A stretch of 64,000 nt of DNA from JBBAAS01 sp041658125 (GTDB lineage: Bacteria > Patescibacteriota > Microgenomatia > UBA12405): contig JBBAAS010000001.1 of NCBI GenBank assembly GCA_041658125.1, positions 1 to 64,000 on the forward strand, written 5' to 3'. The notes beneath the pieces were generated by a model. The model was not told where the DNA came from. It saw nothing but the letters and a program-made list of their open reading frames with translations, and ran no database searches. This document shows, one piece after another, positions 34,468 through 43,107 of this stretch (position 1 is the first letter of the stretch; each line of letters begins with the position of its first letter). Position numbers and translations under genes: made by a program.

Positions 34468-34509
34468 AGTTGTGTTATCTGGTACTAATATGTACAGGAT
34501 AACATAACT
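34468..34509. promoter_or_regulatory. palindromic operator in front of the AbiE pair
   Basis: Two 12-base arms, agttgtgttatc (34468-34479) and gataacataact (34498-34509), are inverted repeats with one mismatch. The 18-base centre contains a second, nested pair of GTAC half-sites (34482-34485 and 34492-34495). The site abuts the antitoxin ATG and covers the candidate -10 box, so binding would block transcription. This fits AbiEi-type autoregulation. Confidence 0.6.
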
Positions 34510-34523
34510 ATTATGCTTGTCAA
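34497..34523 (-). promoter_or_regulatory. candidate promoter of the AbiE operon
   Basis: On the minus strand, TTGACA (34518-34523) is followed after 16 bases by TATCCT (about 34496-34501), a consensus -35 and a 4/6 -10 box. The -10 overlaps one arm of the palindrome, which supports repression by the antitoxin. Confidence 0.45.
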
Positions 34524-34544
34524 GAGGTCTTTCTATTATGCTTG
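34508..34544. repeat. 12-base direct repeat upstream of the AbiE operator
   Basis: The 12-mer ctattatgcttg occurs exactly at 34508-34519 and at 34533-34544, a 25-base period. The first copy overlaps the end of the palindrome and the -35 box. It may be extra operator half-sites or a duplication scar. The rest of the 152-base gap up to 34619 shows no other gene. Confidence 0.6.
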
Positions 34545-34603
34545 AAATAGAAGAGAGTTGTTAACGCGGTAGAAACGAAGGAAAAGGGAAAGCAAACTAA
34601 TGA

Positions 34604-34609
34604 TAGAAT
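34604..34609 (+). promoter_or_regulatory. candidate extended -10 box (TGATAGAAT) for the nucleotide-sugar dehydrogenase
   Basis: TGA directly precedes TAGAAT, the extended -10 arrangement. Ten bases follow, including GGAG at 34612-34615, before the ATG at 34620. This is one of the few genes here with a recognisable Shine-Dalgarno. Confidence 0.35.
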
Positions 34610-34619
34610 TTGGAGATTT

Positions 34620-35900
34620 ATGATAATTTTGAAAAAGGTAGCAGTAATTGGATTAGGATATGTAGGATTGCCGACGTTGGTGGCTATTCATAAAACCGGT
34701 AAATACCAAGTAGTGGGTTTTGATATTGATAAAAAAAAGATAAAGAATATGAAAAATGGGATATCCCCGATTGAAGATGAGAATGTTGTTAAGGCGATAA
34801 GGAAAAAATCTCTTTTGGTTACAGATGATGAAAACGATTTGCGTGATAGCGATGTTTTCTTAATATGTGTGCCGACGCCGGTTTTTTCAGACTATTCCCC
34901 TGATTACGGTCCGGTGGAATCAGCGACAAAAGTTTGTGCGAAATACTTAAAGAAAGGTTGTCACTTTGTTTTGGAATCAACGGTAAATCCGGGGACTTGT
35001 GAAGAGATAGTAAAGCCAATTTTAGAGAGTGTAAGTGGTTTGACGGCGGGGAAAGATTTTAATGTTGCCCATTGTCCCGAAAGAATAAATCCCGGCGACA
35101 AAAAGTGGAATATATATAACATTAACCGAAACATAGGGTCTATTAATAGCGAATGGAATGGAATTATCGCTGATTTTTATAGAAGTTTTGTCACTGATGC
35201 CAAAATTAACGAAGTGAGTTGTTTGAAAGTAGCAGAGTCGACAAAAATTGTGGAAAATACTTTTAGGGATATTAACATTGCTTATGTTAATGAATTGGCA
35301 CAATCGTTTGACGCGATGGACATTGATTTGCATGAGACTTTAATGGCGGCCTCAAACAAACCCTTTGCTTTTATGGTTCATTGGCCGGGTTGTGGAGTCG
35401 GTGGACATTGTATTGCGGTGGATCCTTATTACTTGATAAAGAGGGCGGGGTTAGCCGGTTTTAATCATCGGTTTTTAAAGATTGCTCGGGAGATTAATAA
35501 TAGTATGCCGGAGTATGCGGTGAACAAATTGATGCTGGGATTAAATGAAATGGGATTATCGGTTAAGGGAACAAAAATTACTCTTTTGGGATTAAGTTAT
35601 AAGGCAAACGTTGGTGACTTAAGGGAAAGTCCGGCGTTGGAAATTGAAAAATGTTTACGGAAGCTTGGGGCCGATTTAATTGTTTATGATCCGTATGTCG
35701 ATAATGGGATAAAAAATTTAAGAGAAGCAATAAAAGATTCAAAAGCAATCGTATTGGCAACTGCACACAAAATATTTGTTGAAGAGTTGTTGGATAAATT
35801 AAAAAATAGTAAGGTAAGATTAATTATTGATGGAAGAAACTGTTTAGACAGCGGTAAAATTAAAAAATTAAAAATAATTTATAAAGGAATTGGAAGATGA
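34620..35900 (+). CDS. nucleotide-sugar dehydrogenase (UDP-ManNAc/UDP-GlcNAc 6-dehydrogenase, WecC/WbpA type)
   Basis: A 426-residue NAD-dependent dehydrogenase oxidising C6 of a UDP-sugar to a uronic acid. Rossmann motif GLGYVG (11-16), then VPTPVF, ESTVNPGT and the nucleophile Cys in GVGGHCIAVDPYYL (around residue 263) are seen. The C-terminal domain has LGLSYKANVGDLRESPALEI, typical of the WecC/WbpA branch rather than UDP-Glc dehydrogenase. The last 4 bases overlap (ATGA) the start of the truncated GT2 stub, so it once led a glycan operon. Confidence 0.9.
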   Translation: MIILKKVAVIGLGYVGLPTLVAIHKTGKYQVVGFDIDKKKIKNMKNGISPIEDENVVKAIRKKSLLVTDDENDLRDSDVFLICVPTPVFSDYSPDYGPVESATKVCAKYLKKGCHFVLESTVNPGTCEEIVKPILESVSGLTAGKDFNVAHCPERINPGDKKWNIYNINRNIGSINSEWNGIIADFYRSFVTDAKINEVSCLKVAESTKIVENTFRDINIAYVNELAQSFDAMDIDLHETLMAASNKPFAFMVHWPGCGVGGHCIAVDPYYLIKRAGLAGFNHRFLKIAREINNSMPEYAVNKLMLGLNEMGLSVKGTKITLLGLSYKANVGDLRESPALEIEKCLRKLGADLIVYDPYVDNGIKNLREAIKDSKAIVLATAHKIFVEELLDKLKNSKVRLIIDGRNCLDSGKIKKLKIIYKGIGR

Positions 35901-35941
35901 AAAAATTAGTGGTTATGATTCCGGCTTATAACGAGCGATGA
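35897..35941 (+). pseudogene. 14-codon remnant of a GT2 glycosyltransferase (broken at a junction)
   Basis: The frame starts ATGA-coupled to the dehydrogenase and reads MKKLVVMIPAYNER then TGA. KKLVVMIPAYNE is the N-terminal strand and loop of DPM1-like GT2 enzymes; the intact gene at 41975 begins the same way with VLILIPAYNEE. Homology stops abruptly after the AYNE motif, 9 bases before the stop of the opposing thiolase gene. The simplest reading is that a GT2 gene was cut by a recombination or insertion event, leaving only its 5' end. Confidence 0.65.
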
Positions 35942-35950
35942 CGAGTAGCA

Positions 35951-37222
35951 TCAATAGCTTTTACTAACTATAAAAACATAATTAGTTGTAGCTGAACCGC
36001 CAATATTTAACATCATGGAATTATTGGTATTTTTGACTTGGTAACTACCTGCAGTATTTGTAATTTGTTTATGTAAATCTAGCAACATTCTGACTCCGGT
36101 AGCTCCGACTGGATGGCCACATCCGATTAGTCCTCCGCTAGGATTAATTGGATTTTTACCATTAAATTTAATTGAGCCGTTTTCAACGGCCTCATACTCC
36201 TTGCCGGGTTTGGTTATACCAAAAGCAGAGATAGCGGCATATTCGCTGGAAGTGAAACAATCATGAGTCTCATATAAATCAATGTCATTTTCTTTAAGGT
36301 TGGACCGTTTTAGAGCATCCAAGACAGTTTGTCTTGTCCAGGGTAATACAAAAGCTTGATCTTGTGATTCTTTTATTTTTTCGGAAAATTGGACAGGGGC
36401 AACCCGATGTCCCCAACCGATTATTTCAGAAAAATTTTTATTGGTTAAGTTTCTTTTGGTTTTGTAATTTTGTAAATATTTTTTAGAGGATAAAATTACA
36501 ACTGCAGCGCCATCAGTAACTTGAGAACAGTCGGCAACGGCAAGTTTACCGCCGACCAACATATTATTTTTAGTATTGCGATTATTGGCATGTTCTTTAT
36601 TCATGAACCAACTTCTTGTTTGAGCATTTGGATTATTTTTAGCATTACTGTAATTAATTGCTGAAATCTCGGCTAAACAATCCAAATATTTTTTTTCATC
36701 TAAGGAATATTTTTTTATGTAAATATCAGCTAATTGACCAAAAAGTTTTGGAAAGGGAAAAGAAATACCTTTAGCCTCTTTATCGTAGTAAGCGGCGGTT
36801 CCTAAATAATCTCCACAGAGGGCTGAATTGACAGTTTTCATTAATTCAATACCCAAAACTATAGCGACATCGTAATCCCCTGCCCTTATCTTTGAAGAAG
36901 CGGAATCGATGGCGACTGAACCAGAGGCACAAGCGGCTTCATATCTGGCACTGGGGATGCCATAAAAAGAAGGATTAATTTCGGTAAAAAAAGCACCTAA
37001 ATGGCCTTGGTTGAAGTATTGTTCACCATCGAAGTTACCAACAAAGAGACCAATTTTATTTTGTTTATTGAGGGAGAAAATTTCTTTATAGTCCAAGTTG
37101 GTATTTAGAAGAGTATCTTCAACCACTTCCCGCATCATTGCTAAAAAAGTTTTGCCTTCTTTAACCCAATTTCTTTGAAAGTCTGTTTGAGAACCACCAA
37201 TTATATAGACGGGGTTTTTCAT
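35951..37222 (-). CDS. thiolase-family acyl-CoA acetyltransferase (SCP-x/acetyl-CoA acetyltransferase-like)
   Basis: A 423-residue thiolase. The nucleophile C98 lies in [11 protein letters not shown]; the C-terminal HDCFTSSEY and [17 protein letters not shown] hold the catalytic His and the second Cys of GCGHP. The sequence resembles archaeal/SCP2-type thiolases, which lack the tight FadA signature. Thiolases catalyse Claisen condensation or cleavage of acyl-CoA. It is 1 base from the 3-hydroxyacyl-CoA dehydrogenase gene, a beta-oxidation-like pair, although CPR cells generally lack fatty-acid metabolism. It could form or cut an acyl group used on the glycan. Confidence 0.88.
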   Translation of the reverse strand: MKNPVYIIGGSQTDFQRNWVKEGKTFLAMMREVVEDTLLNTNLDYKEIFSLNKQNKIGLFVGNFDGEQYFNQGHLGAFFTEINPSFYGIPSARYEAACASGSVAIDSASSKIRAGDYDVAIVLGIELMKTVNSALCGDYLGTAAYYDKEAKGISFPFPKLFGQLADIYIKKYSLDEKKYLDCLAEISAINYSNAKNNPNAQTRSWFMNKEHANNRNTKNNMLVGGKLAVADCSQVTDGAAVVILSSKKYLQNYKTKRNLTNKNFSEIIGWGHRVAPVQFSEKIKESQDQAFVLPWTRQTVLDALKRSNLKENDIDLYETHDCFTSSEYAAISAFGITKPGKEYEAVENGSIKFNGKNPINPSGGLIGCGHPVGATGVRMLLDLHKQITNTAGSYQVKNTNNSMMLNIGGSATTNYVFIVSKSY

Positions 37223-37223
37223 A

Positions 37224-38519
37224 TTAGTTTGCTTTTATATAATTGCGAAAATCTAATTCGTTTTGTAGAGTATAAAATTTTGTTTTTTCAGAGTGTTGTG
37301 CGATTTCTTCTGGAACTGATAGTTTATATTGTTTAATTAATTTAATTGCTTCTTTTTTGCCGCCTATTAGGTCAATTAAAGCACATGGCGGCAACCAGTT
37401 AAATCCATAAGCCATTACCCTATCAAGATCCTCTTTATTTTTTACAACCGGTCTTATTAAAGATAGGGAATAACTAATATATCGGGCGAAAAAATATTTA
37501 ATAATTTCTGATTCAAAAGTTTTAGTTTTTAACAGTAGTTCAAAAGCTTTGTTGTATTCTCCATTTGAGATTTTTTCTTTAACTTGATCGATAAATTCAA
37601 TATTAAATTTTGGAATTGGTTCATATATTTTTTTATTGATATTAAAAACTAATCTTTGATCACCTTCTTTTTTATAAAAACCTTGCCCACATTTATCACC
37701 TAAAGAATTATTTGAAATTAAATATTCAACAAATTCAGGCATTTTATATGATTCATGGGCATAGTCGTTGGTTAGATTATAAATATTATTTACGATTGCT
37801 TTATGAACATCGAGGCCGACAAGATCAATGGTAGCGATTGGCGGTAAGCTTCGACCGGTAAACCCCCCTAATAATTTGTCCATAAGAGCAATTCCTCCTT
37901 CTTTTTGGTATTTTTGGGCAAACTGAAGGGTTTCATTAAGTAGCTGGAATCCGATTCTATTGCCAGCAAATCCTGGAGTGTCGTTAACAATAACAACTTT
38001 ACGGTGTAAAGTTGTTTGTAAATAATCGAATAGTTCTTTTTGAATTTCGGGATCAGAATTCGGCCCGGCAATTAATTCACAAAGGATCATTTTGTATGGT
38101 GGGTTATAGAAATGGGTGCCGAAATAATGTCTTTGTTGGGTGGGAGTGAAACATTTTGATAATTCGGTAATGGAAAGACCGGAAGAAACGGTAGAGATAA
38201 TGGTATTGTTTTTGGTTAATAAAGATATCTTGTGGTTTATTTGTTTTTTGAGTTCTAGATCTTCGGACGTAAGTTCGAAAACCCAATCACTTTCAGACAG
38301 ACATTCTTTTAGATCATCGTAAGTTTTAGGAATAAGTTGATCTTTAATAACATCAGATTTGATGGAGTCAACGGCGATATCAATTCCCTCTTGAGCTTTT
38401 TCTAAAGAACGGGCGATCATAAATATTTTGGCATTGCCGAAACCAGCGATAATACCAGCGCAATGAGAGCCCATAGCACCGTTGGCGCCGAGAATAGTGA
38501 CGGTTTTAATCAGAATCAT
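37224..38519 (-). CDS. 3-hydroxyacyl-CoA dehydrogenase with two C-terminal domains
   Basis: A 431-residue NAD-dependent enzyme. Rossmann motif GANGAMG (11-17), then the catalytic-His loop [11 protein letters not shown] and CELIAG, and [13 protein letters not shown] are all typical. The first 3HCDH_C domain carries [13 protein letters not shown]; a second copy near 350-400 has [15 protein letters not shown] and LIDLIGG. This layout matches the front half of FadN-type proteins without their enoyl-CoA hydratase domain. No hydratase is visible in the window. Cotranscribed with the thiolase, which suggests a two-step acyl-CoA process. Confidence 0.9.
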   Translation of the reverse strand: MILIKTVTILGANGAMGSHCAGIIAGFGNAKIFMIARSLEKAQEGIDIAVDSIKSDVIKDQLIPKTYDDLKECLSESDWVFELTSEDLELKKQINHKISLLTKNNTIISTVSSGLSITELSKCFTPTQQRHYFGTHFYNPPYKMILCELIAGPNSDPEIQKELFDYLQTTLHRKVVIVNDTPGFAGNRIGFQLLNETLQFAQKYQKEGGIALMDKLLGGFTGRSLPPIATIDLVGLDVHKAIVNNIYNLTNDYAHESYKMPEFVEYLISNNSLGDKCGQGFYKKEGDQRLVFNINKKIYEPIPKFNIEFIDQVKEKISNGEYNKAFELLLKTKTFESEIIKYFFARYISYSLSLIRPVVKNKEDLDRVMAYGFNWLPPCALIDLIGGKKEAIKLIKQYKLSVPEEIAQHSEKTKFYTLQNELDFRNYIKAN

Positions 38520-38526
38520 TTGATTT

Positions 38527-39345
38527 TTATATTTTGGGAAAATGGTAATACTGTTTGAAAGAAGTGGTAGGAAAATCTTTGAGAATAGTTTTCAGTTTAT
38601 TCAATGTTCTATTGATATTGTAATAGTGAATAAAATATTCTTTGGGTGGTAATTTTATTCTTGGCTGGAGAAGATCAATTTCCCGGGGATGAATATAAAA
38701 GATTACCGGTTGTTTTTGTTGATTTATTTTATGGGTAAAATATTTTATAAAGATAGAAGGGAAACAACGCAAATAAAAACCACCAGAAAATGGAATCCTT
38801 TTACGGAAGATTTGATAGGTAGAAGGAGGAATTTCTAATATGCCCCCGATAGTACTTTGAAATTGGTCGGCATGATTATCTCCGTAAAGAAAAGTTTTAA
38901 AAGGGAAGATACTAGATGAATATTTGAAACCATAATTTTTTAAAGTTTGCCAAAACCAGGGAGTTCGATTCTGATCAACGGACCATGCTGGAGCACGATA
39001 GCCAATTATTTTTTGGTGAGTTAAGTTCTCAAGAATATCTTTTGATTCTTTTACATCGTTTTCAAATTGTTTTTGGCTCATGTTGTAAATAAAGTTATGA
39101 TGGAGTGTGTGACAAGCAATTTCATGTCCCTGTTTAAAAATTTCTTTGATTAGCTGTGGGTGTTTTTGGGCAATCTCACCGACGACAAAAAAGGTACCAA
39201 AATTATTGCTTTGTTTAAGCAATTTTAATATTTTTTCAGTTGGATCTAAAATTCTGAAGTCGTTGGTTTTTATGGATCGCCCTTCTGGTGAGGAATGATA
39301 CCAGTCCTCTAGATCTACAGAAAAGATATTTGTATACTGCTTCAT
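38527..39345 (-). CDS. polysaccharide deacetylase (NodB-like, DUF3473-type)
   Basis: A 272-residue carbohydrate esterase. SVDLEDWYH (9-17) gives the catalytic/metal Asp pair, HTLHH (79-83) the zinc histidines, and GYRAPAWSVDQ the Arg motif. The C-terminal part (about 180-270, PFSGGFYLRCFP and VIFYIHPREID) is the DUF3473 extension of deacetylases linked to exopolysaccharide (XrtA/PEP-CTERM type) loci. No signal peptide, so it probably acts on intracellular or lipid-linked glycan. First gene of the minus operon with the dehydrogenase and thiolase. Confidence 0.92.
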   Translation of the reverse strand: MKQYTNIFSVDLEDWYHSSPEGRSIKTNDFRILDPTEKILKLLKQSNNFGTFFVVGEIAQKHPQLIKEIFKQGHEIACHTLHHNFIYNMSQKQFENDVKESKDILENLTHQKIIGYRAPAWSVDQNRTPWFWQTLKNYGFKYSSSIFPFKTFLYGDNHADQFQSTIGGILEIPPSTYQIFRKRIPFSGGFYLRCFPSIFIKYFTHKINQQKQPVIFYIHPREIDLLQPRIKLPPKEYFIHYYNINRTLNKLKTILKDFPTTSFKQYYHFPKI

Positions 39346-39352
39346 TGAGCTT

Positions 39353-39380
39353 TAGATAGGTATGTGATAAATTATTTCAA
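39353..39380 (-). promoter_or_regulatory. promoter of the deacetylase-dehydrogenase-thiolase operon
   Basis: On the minus strand, TTGAAA (39375-39380) and TATCTA (39353-39358) are spaced by 16 bases. Only 7 bases separate the -10 box from the ATG at 39345, so the transcript would be leaderless. The 61-base gap is shared with the divergent GNAT gene. Confidence 0.5.
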
Positions 39381-39406
39381 GCATTTTTAAGCTTTATTGA
39401 TGGAAT

Positions 39407-40483
39407 ATGATAACAAATAATAAATTTTCGTGGTGTGTTGGCGATTACCAGAGAAAGTATAAAAAAAGTATATTGGGACTATTTAAAAAGGAATATCCAG
39501 AATCAGTACTTTGGAAAGATGAATTTTTTGAGTGGCAACATTTTAAAAATCCGGCTGGAGAATCAATAATTAAACTGGCGATAAATACCAAAGAAGAAGT
39601 GGTGGGTTTTTATTGTGTTTTATTGCAGGATTATTTTATCAACAGAAAACTGTTTCACGGATCAATTTCTTTGAGTACGTTGGTTCGAGAGGATTATAGG
39701 GGTATGGGTATTTTTACAATATTAGCTCAGGAATGTTACAAAGAGTGTTTTAAAAGAGGTGTCAAGTTTACTTTAGGTTTTCCGAATCAAAATTCATACC
39801 CCGGTTTTATTAGAAAATTGGGGTTCTTAAATTTGGGTGAATTACCGCTTCTCATAAAACCTTATAGATTGAGTAATTTGGTAGCAGAGAAGCTAAATAG
39901 TGGGGTGATGGGGATGATGGTGCGGCCAATTGATTTTCTAATAAATTTATTTAATAAAGATAGTTGCTGTGGATTGAGTGAGGATATGACCGATTCATTT
40001 CATGATTTGTTTTGGAGAAAGGCAAGAAAAAAATACCAGATAGTAGCAAATCGGGATGCAAGATTTATTGATTGGAGAACAAAATGGCCAGAAAGAAAAT
40101 ATAAATATTTTTGTGTCAAAAAAAATAACAAGATTGAAGGATACATAATACTTGGATTATTGGGAACAAAGAATGTAAAAAACGGTTTAATTGTGGATTT
40201 TGTGGTTAATGATTCATCTGACGCCCAAAGTATTGGAAATGATCTACTGAAGGAAACTAATCATTACTGGAAAATGGAAAATGTTGATCAAGCAGGTTGT
40301 TTAATATCGAAAAATTCCTTTGAATTTAAGTTGTTGAGGAAAAACGGTTATTTTATTTGCCCAAATTTTTTAAAACCTCAACCAATGGTGGCTGTCTTTA
40401 AATGGCACGGAAATGATTGTCCCTTAGAAGTGTCTGATCTTCAAAAATGGTATATTACCACGATTGATTATGATGTGGCGTAA
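39407..40483 (+). CDS. GNAT-family N-acetyltransferase
   Basis: A 358-residue protein. The GNAT acetyl-CoA motif A is VREDYRGMGIFTILAQE (R-G-M-G loop), preceded by the strand GFYCVLLQDYF and followed by TLGFPNQNSYPGFIRKLGF. The second half (about 190-358) may be another, degenerate GNAT-like domain (NKIEGYIILGLLG, LIVDFVVNDS), as in Eis-like or FemAB-like two-domain proteins. Sugar-nucleotide amino-acylation is a reasonable guess given the glycan context. Divergent from the deacetylase; 17 bases before the radical SAM gene. Confidence 0.82.
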   Translation: MITNNKFSWCVGDYQRKYKKSILGLFKKEYPESVLWKDEFFEWQHFKNPAGESIIKLAINTKEEVVGFYCVLLQDYFINRKLFHGSISLSTLVREDYRGMGIFTILAQECYKECFKRGVKFTLGFPNQNSYPGFIRKLGFLNLGELPLLIKPYRLSNLVAEKLNSGVMGMMVRPIDFLINLFNKDSCCGLSEDMTDSFHDLFWRKARKKYQIVANRDARFIDWRTKWPERKYKYFCVKKNNKIEGYIILGLLGTKNVKNGLIVDFVVNDSSDAQSIGNDLLKETNHYWKMENVDQAGCLISKNSFEFKLLRKNGYFICPNFLKPQPMVAVFKWHGNDCPLEVSDLQKWYITTIDYDVA

Positions 40484-40500
40484 AAAGTAAAAACAAAAAT

Positions 40501-41973
40501 ATGAAAGTGCTTTTAGTTACACCCCCATTTTATAGAATTCTGGGGATTTACAATCGGTATTTTCCATTAGGAATTACTCAATTGGGTACTGTTTTAAAAG
40601 ATAAAGGATATAAAGTAGCAGTTTATGATGCTGATTATTATTCTGATCCGGACACGATTGATTATTCGCGTATCTCAGATAAGTTTCCCACTTATTTAAA
40701 ATCTTTTAAAGAAAAGAACCAAATTTGGAGTGAAGTAATTGAAAACATAAAAAAATGGAAACCAGACGTAGTCGGAATATCCGCTTATACCACTTTTGCT
40801 GCTTCGGCTTTTCATTTAGCAAAATTAGTAAAGGAAAATATTGAAAACTGCAAGGTGATAATGGGTGGACCACATGCGACTGTCAGAGCTGAGGAAATTT
40901 TAGAAATTTGTCCTGAGGTAGATTATGTGGTCAGGGGTGAGGCAGAAGAGACAATGATTGAACTAATGAACCATGTTACTGGAAGGAAAAATGACGTAGA
41001 GAGTATTTCGGGAGTGTCTTTTAGAAAAGGGAAAAAGATTGTCTCGAATGGAGACAGATTGCAACCTAAAAATCTAGATAATTACCCTATGTTGAATAGA
41101 TCTTTATTGATGAATAAAAATAAGTTATCATCGGAAGATATGGGTTTAATTATGACTAGCAGAGGTTGTCCGTATAGGTGTACATATTGTGCTTCAACAA
41201 AAGGAATTAGATATCGATCGATAGGTAGTGTTATGGAGGAAGTCGAGGCTGTTTTTGAGAAATATGGGACGAGACAATTTACTTTTAAAGACGACTCTTT
41301 TACTGTAGACAGAAGCCGAGTGGTTGATTTGTGTAACCGTTTAATACAATGGAAGGTTAAAATAAATTGGGAATGTAACACGAGAGTTAATTTGGTAGAT
41401 GAAGAACTACTGCGCTTGATGAAGAAGGCTGGGTGTAATTTTGTTAAAGTGGGAGTCGAGACTGGATCAGCTAGGGTACTTAAAATGATGAATAAGGGAA
41501 TTAGTTTGGATCAGGTAAGGTCAGCATCAAAATTGTTTAGAAAGGTTGGATTACACTGGACTGGGTATTTTATGATGGGAGTGGTGGGGGAAACAGAGAA
41601 GGATATTCAGAAAACTGTGGATTTTATGCACGAAATAAAGCCAAACTTGGGTGTTATCGCGGTTTACGAGGCTTTTCCGGGAACTGTAATGTTTGAGGAA
41701 GGTTTAAAAAAAAGGTTGTATAGAGAAAATATGAGCTTGGAAGATTTTTATTCCATGGCTCCAGATAGTTATTATAAGGTTGATCCGAGAGTACAAAATG
41801 AAAAAATAACCCCGAAGAGATTTGAAATTATAAAAAAAGAAGTTAATAAAGAATTTCATCAACAAAACATGATGGTAGGAAATGTGATGGCGATGGCCAG
41901 GTCTAAAATAAGAGTTTATTACAGGGATCCAAAGATATTTTTTGATGATGTAAAAAAGATGTTAAGCTATTGA
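40501..41973 (+). CDS. B12-binding-domain radical SAM protein
   Basis: A 490-residue enzyme of the BchE-like class. The N-terminal Rossmann-type cobalamin-binding domain (1-150) shows DVVGISAYTTFA and VIMGGPHATVR, though the canonical DxHxxG cobalamin-His motif is absent. The radical SAM core has RGCPYRCTYC with C223/C227/C230 binding a 4Fe-4S cluster, then FKDDSFTVDR and VKVGVETGSARVL. Such proteins often catalyse C-methylation, cyclisation or bond formation on unreactive carbons. Substrate unknown; the context suggests a lipid, polyprenol or sugar. Starts a run with a GT2 (1-base gap). Confidence 0.9.
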   Translation: MKVLLVTPPFYRILGIYNRYFPLGITQLGTVLKDKGYKVAVYDADYYSDPDTIDYSRISDKFPTYLKSFKEKNQIWSEVIENIKKWKPDVVGISAYTTFAASAFHLAKLVKENIENCKVIMGGPHATVRAEEILEICPEVDYVVRGEAEETMIELMNHVTGRKNDVESISGVSFRKGKKIVSNGDRLQPKNLDNYPMLNRSLLMNKNKLSSEDMGLIMTSRGCPYRCTYCASTKGIRYRSIGSVMEEVEAVFEKYGTRQFTFKDDSFTVDRSRVVDLCNRLIQWKVKINWECNTRVNLVDEELLRLMKKAGCNFVKVGVETGSARVLKMMNKGISLDQVRSASKLFRKVGLHWTGYFMMGVVGETEKDIQKTVDFMHEIKPNLGVIAVYEAFPGTVMFEEGLKKRLYRENMSLEDFYSMAPDSYYKVDPRVQNEKITPKRFEIIKKEVNKEFHQQNMMVGNVMAMARSKIRVYYRDPKIFFDDVKKMLSY

Positions 41974-41974
41974 T

Positions 41975-42706
41975 ATGATTTTTAGAAAAGTTTTGATCTT
42001 GATACCGGCGTACAATGAAGAGGCAAATATTGCGACTACTATAGCGAATATAAAAAAATTTACGAAAGGGAAAGGCTGGGATATTTTAGTTGTAGATGAT
42101 GGGTCAAAAGATAAAACATATTTAAAAGCAAAAAAGTGTGAGGTTATTGTAGTTCGCCATCCTTTTAATATGGGGTATGGGGTAGCAATACAAACCGGTT
42201 ATAAGTTTGCTATTGATGGAGGATATGACATACTGGTTCAAATTGATGCAGATGGTCAGCATGATCCCAAATATATTCCTAAGATGATCAATACATTACG
42301 AAGGGAGAAATTGGATGTGGTCATTGGATCAAGATTTCGAAAAAAAACTGATTATCATGCGCCTTTTATGAGAAGATTGGGGATGATACTGTTTAGTTTG
42401 ATTGTCAGTGCTGTAACTCGTAGAAAAGTTACTGATTCGACGTCCGGCTATCAGGTTATTGATAAAAAAGTGTTGAATTTCTTGTCATCTGATTCTTTTC
42501 CTTGTGATTATCCGGACGCTGACCTGTTAATTATGTTATATTTTGCCGGATTTAAAGTGGATGAAATACCCATGAAAATGTATGAAAATAAAACAGGAAA
42601 ATCAATGCATGGTAGTCTCATCAAAAATTTCTATTATGTAATGAAAATGTCTTTATCGATTTTAACGATTGTTCTTAGAAAAGTTACAGGTTTACCAAGT
42701 TTTTAA
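41975..42706 (+). CDS. DPM1-like polyprenyl-phosphate glycosyltransferase (GT2)
   Basis: A 243-residue GT-A enzyme. VLILIPAYNEEANI, VVDDGSKDKT, HPFNMGYGVAIQTGY, QIDADGQHDP (DxD) and the later VIGSRF and DSTSGYQVIDK are the signature of dolichyl/undecaprenyl-phosphate sugar synthases. It makes the lipid-P-sugar used by GT-C enzymes such as those at 20150-21577 and 31779-33194. Followed after 2 bases by a DUF2304 gene, a common pairing. Its intact start is the model for the broken stub at 35897. Confidence 0.92.
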   Translation: MIFRKVLILIPAYNEEANIATTIANIKKFTKGKGWDILVVDDGSKDKTYLKAKKCEVIVVRHPFNMGYGVAIQTGYKFAIDGGYDILVQIDADGQHDPKYIPKMINTLRREKLDVVIGSRFRKKTDYHAPFMRRLGMILFSLIVSAVTRRKVTDSTSGYQVIDKKVLNFLSSDSFPCDYPDADLLIMLYFAGFKVDEIPMKMYENKTGKSMHGSLIKNFYYVMKMSLSILTIVLRKVTGLPSF

Positions 42707-42708
42707 AT

Positions 42709-43059
42709 ATGCCACTGGTACAAAAACTATTTTTCTATATTGTAGCCATGTTTTTATTGATGTTAATACTTAACTTAGTGAGAAAGCGAAAGTTGAGAGA
42801 AAATTATAGCTTATTGTGGATTTTCATATCTTTGGTGTTGATATTAATAGTTTTACTTTATCCTTGGTTGGTAAAATTTTCTAACTTATTTTTGGCTAAT
42901 CCGACATCAATGATAATGTTTTGTGGTATGGTAGCTTTATTATTATTAATATTACAGTTATGTTTAATGAATTCAGTTCAGGCGACACAGATAAAAAATT
43001 TAGTGCAAAAAATTACTCTTTTAGAAGAAAAGGTTAAAAATGTATCTAAGAAAAAGTGA
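42709..43059 (+). CDS. DUF2304 small membrane protein
   Basis: A 116-residue protein with three membrane helices (about 7-20, 30-47, 63-85), the second loop containing NYSLLWIFISLVLIL, which is the DUF2304 core, then a cytoplasmic helical tail (KIKNLVQKITLLEEKVKN). DUF2304 proteins commonly follow DPM1-like GT2 genes and may help flip or hold the lipid-P-sugar; function is unproven. The 48-base gap to the next gene holds no other feature. Confidence 0.85.
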   Translation: MPLVQKLFFYIVAMFLLMLILNLVRKRKLRENYSLLWIFISLVLILIVLLYPWLVKFSNLFLANPTSMIMFCGMVALLLLILQLCLMNSVQATQIKNLVQKITLLEEKVKNVSKKK

Positions 43060-43107
43060 TTTGATTTATTTATAGACTTTAATGGTTTATATTGGTTAAA
43101 TATAAGA

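Noticed and set aside
34500..34619. A possible CRISPR or att site from the repeated 12-mer.
   Set aside because: Only two copies occur, with no spacers, integrase or cas genes nearby.
35897..35941. The short ORF as a genuine leader peptide of the dehydrogenase operon.
   Set aside because: Its residues match the start of GT2 enzymes exactly in order, and it follows rather than precedes the dehydrogenase, so a gene remnant is the better reading.
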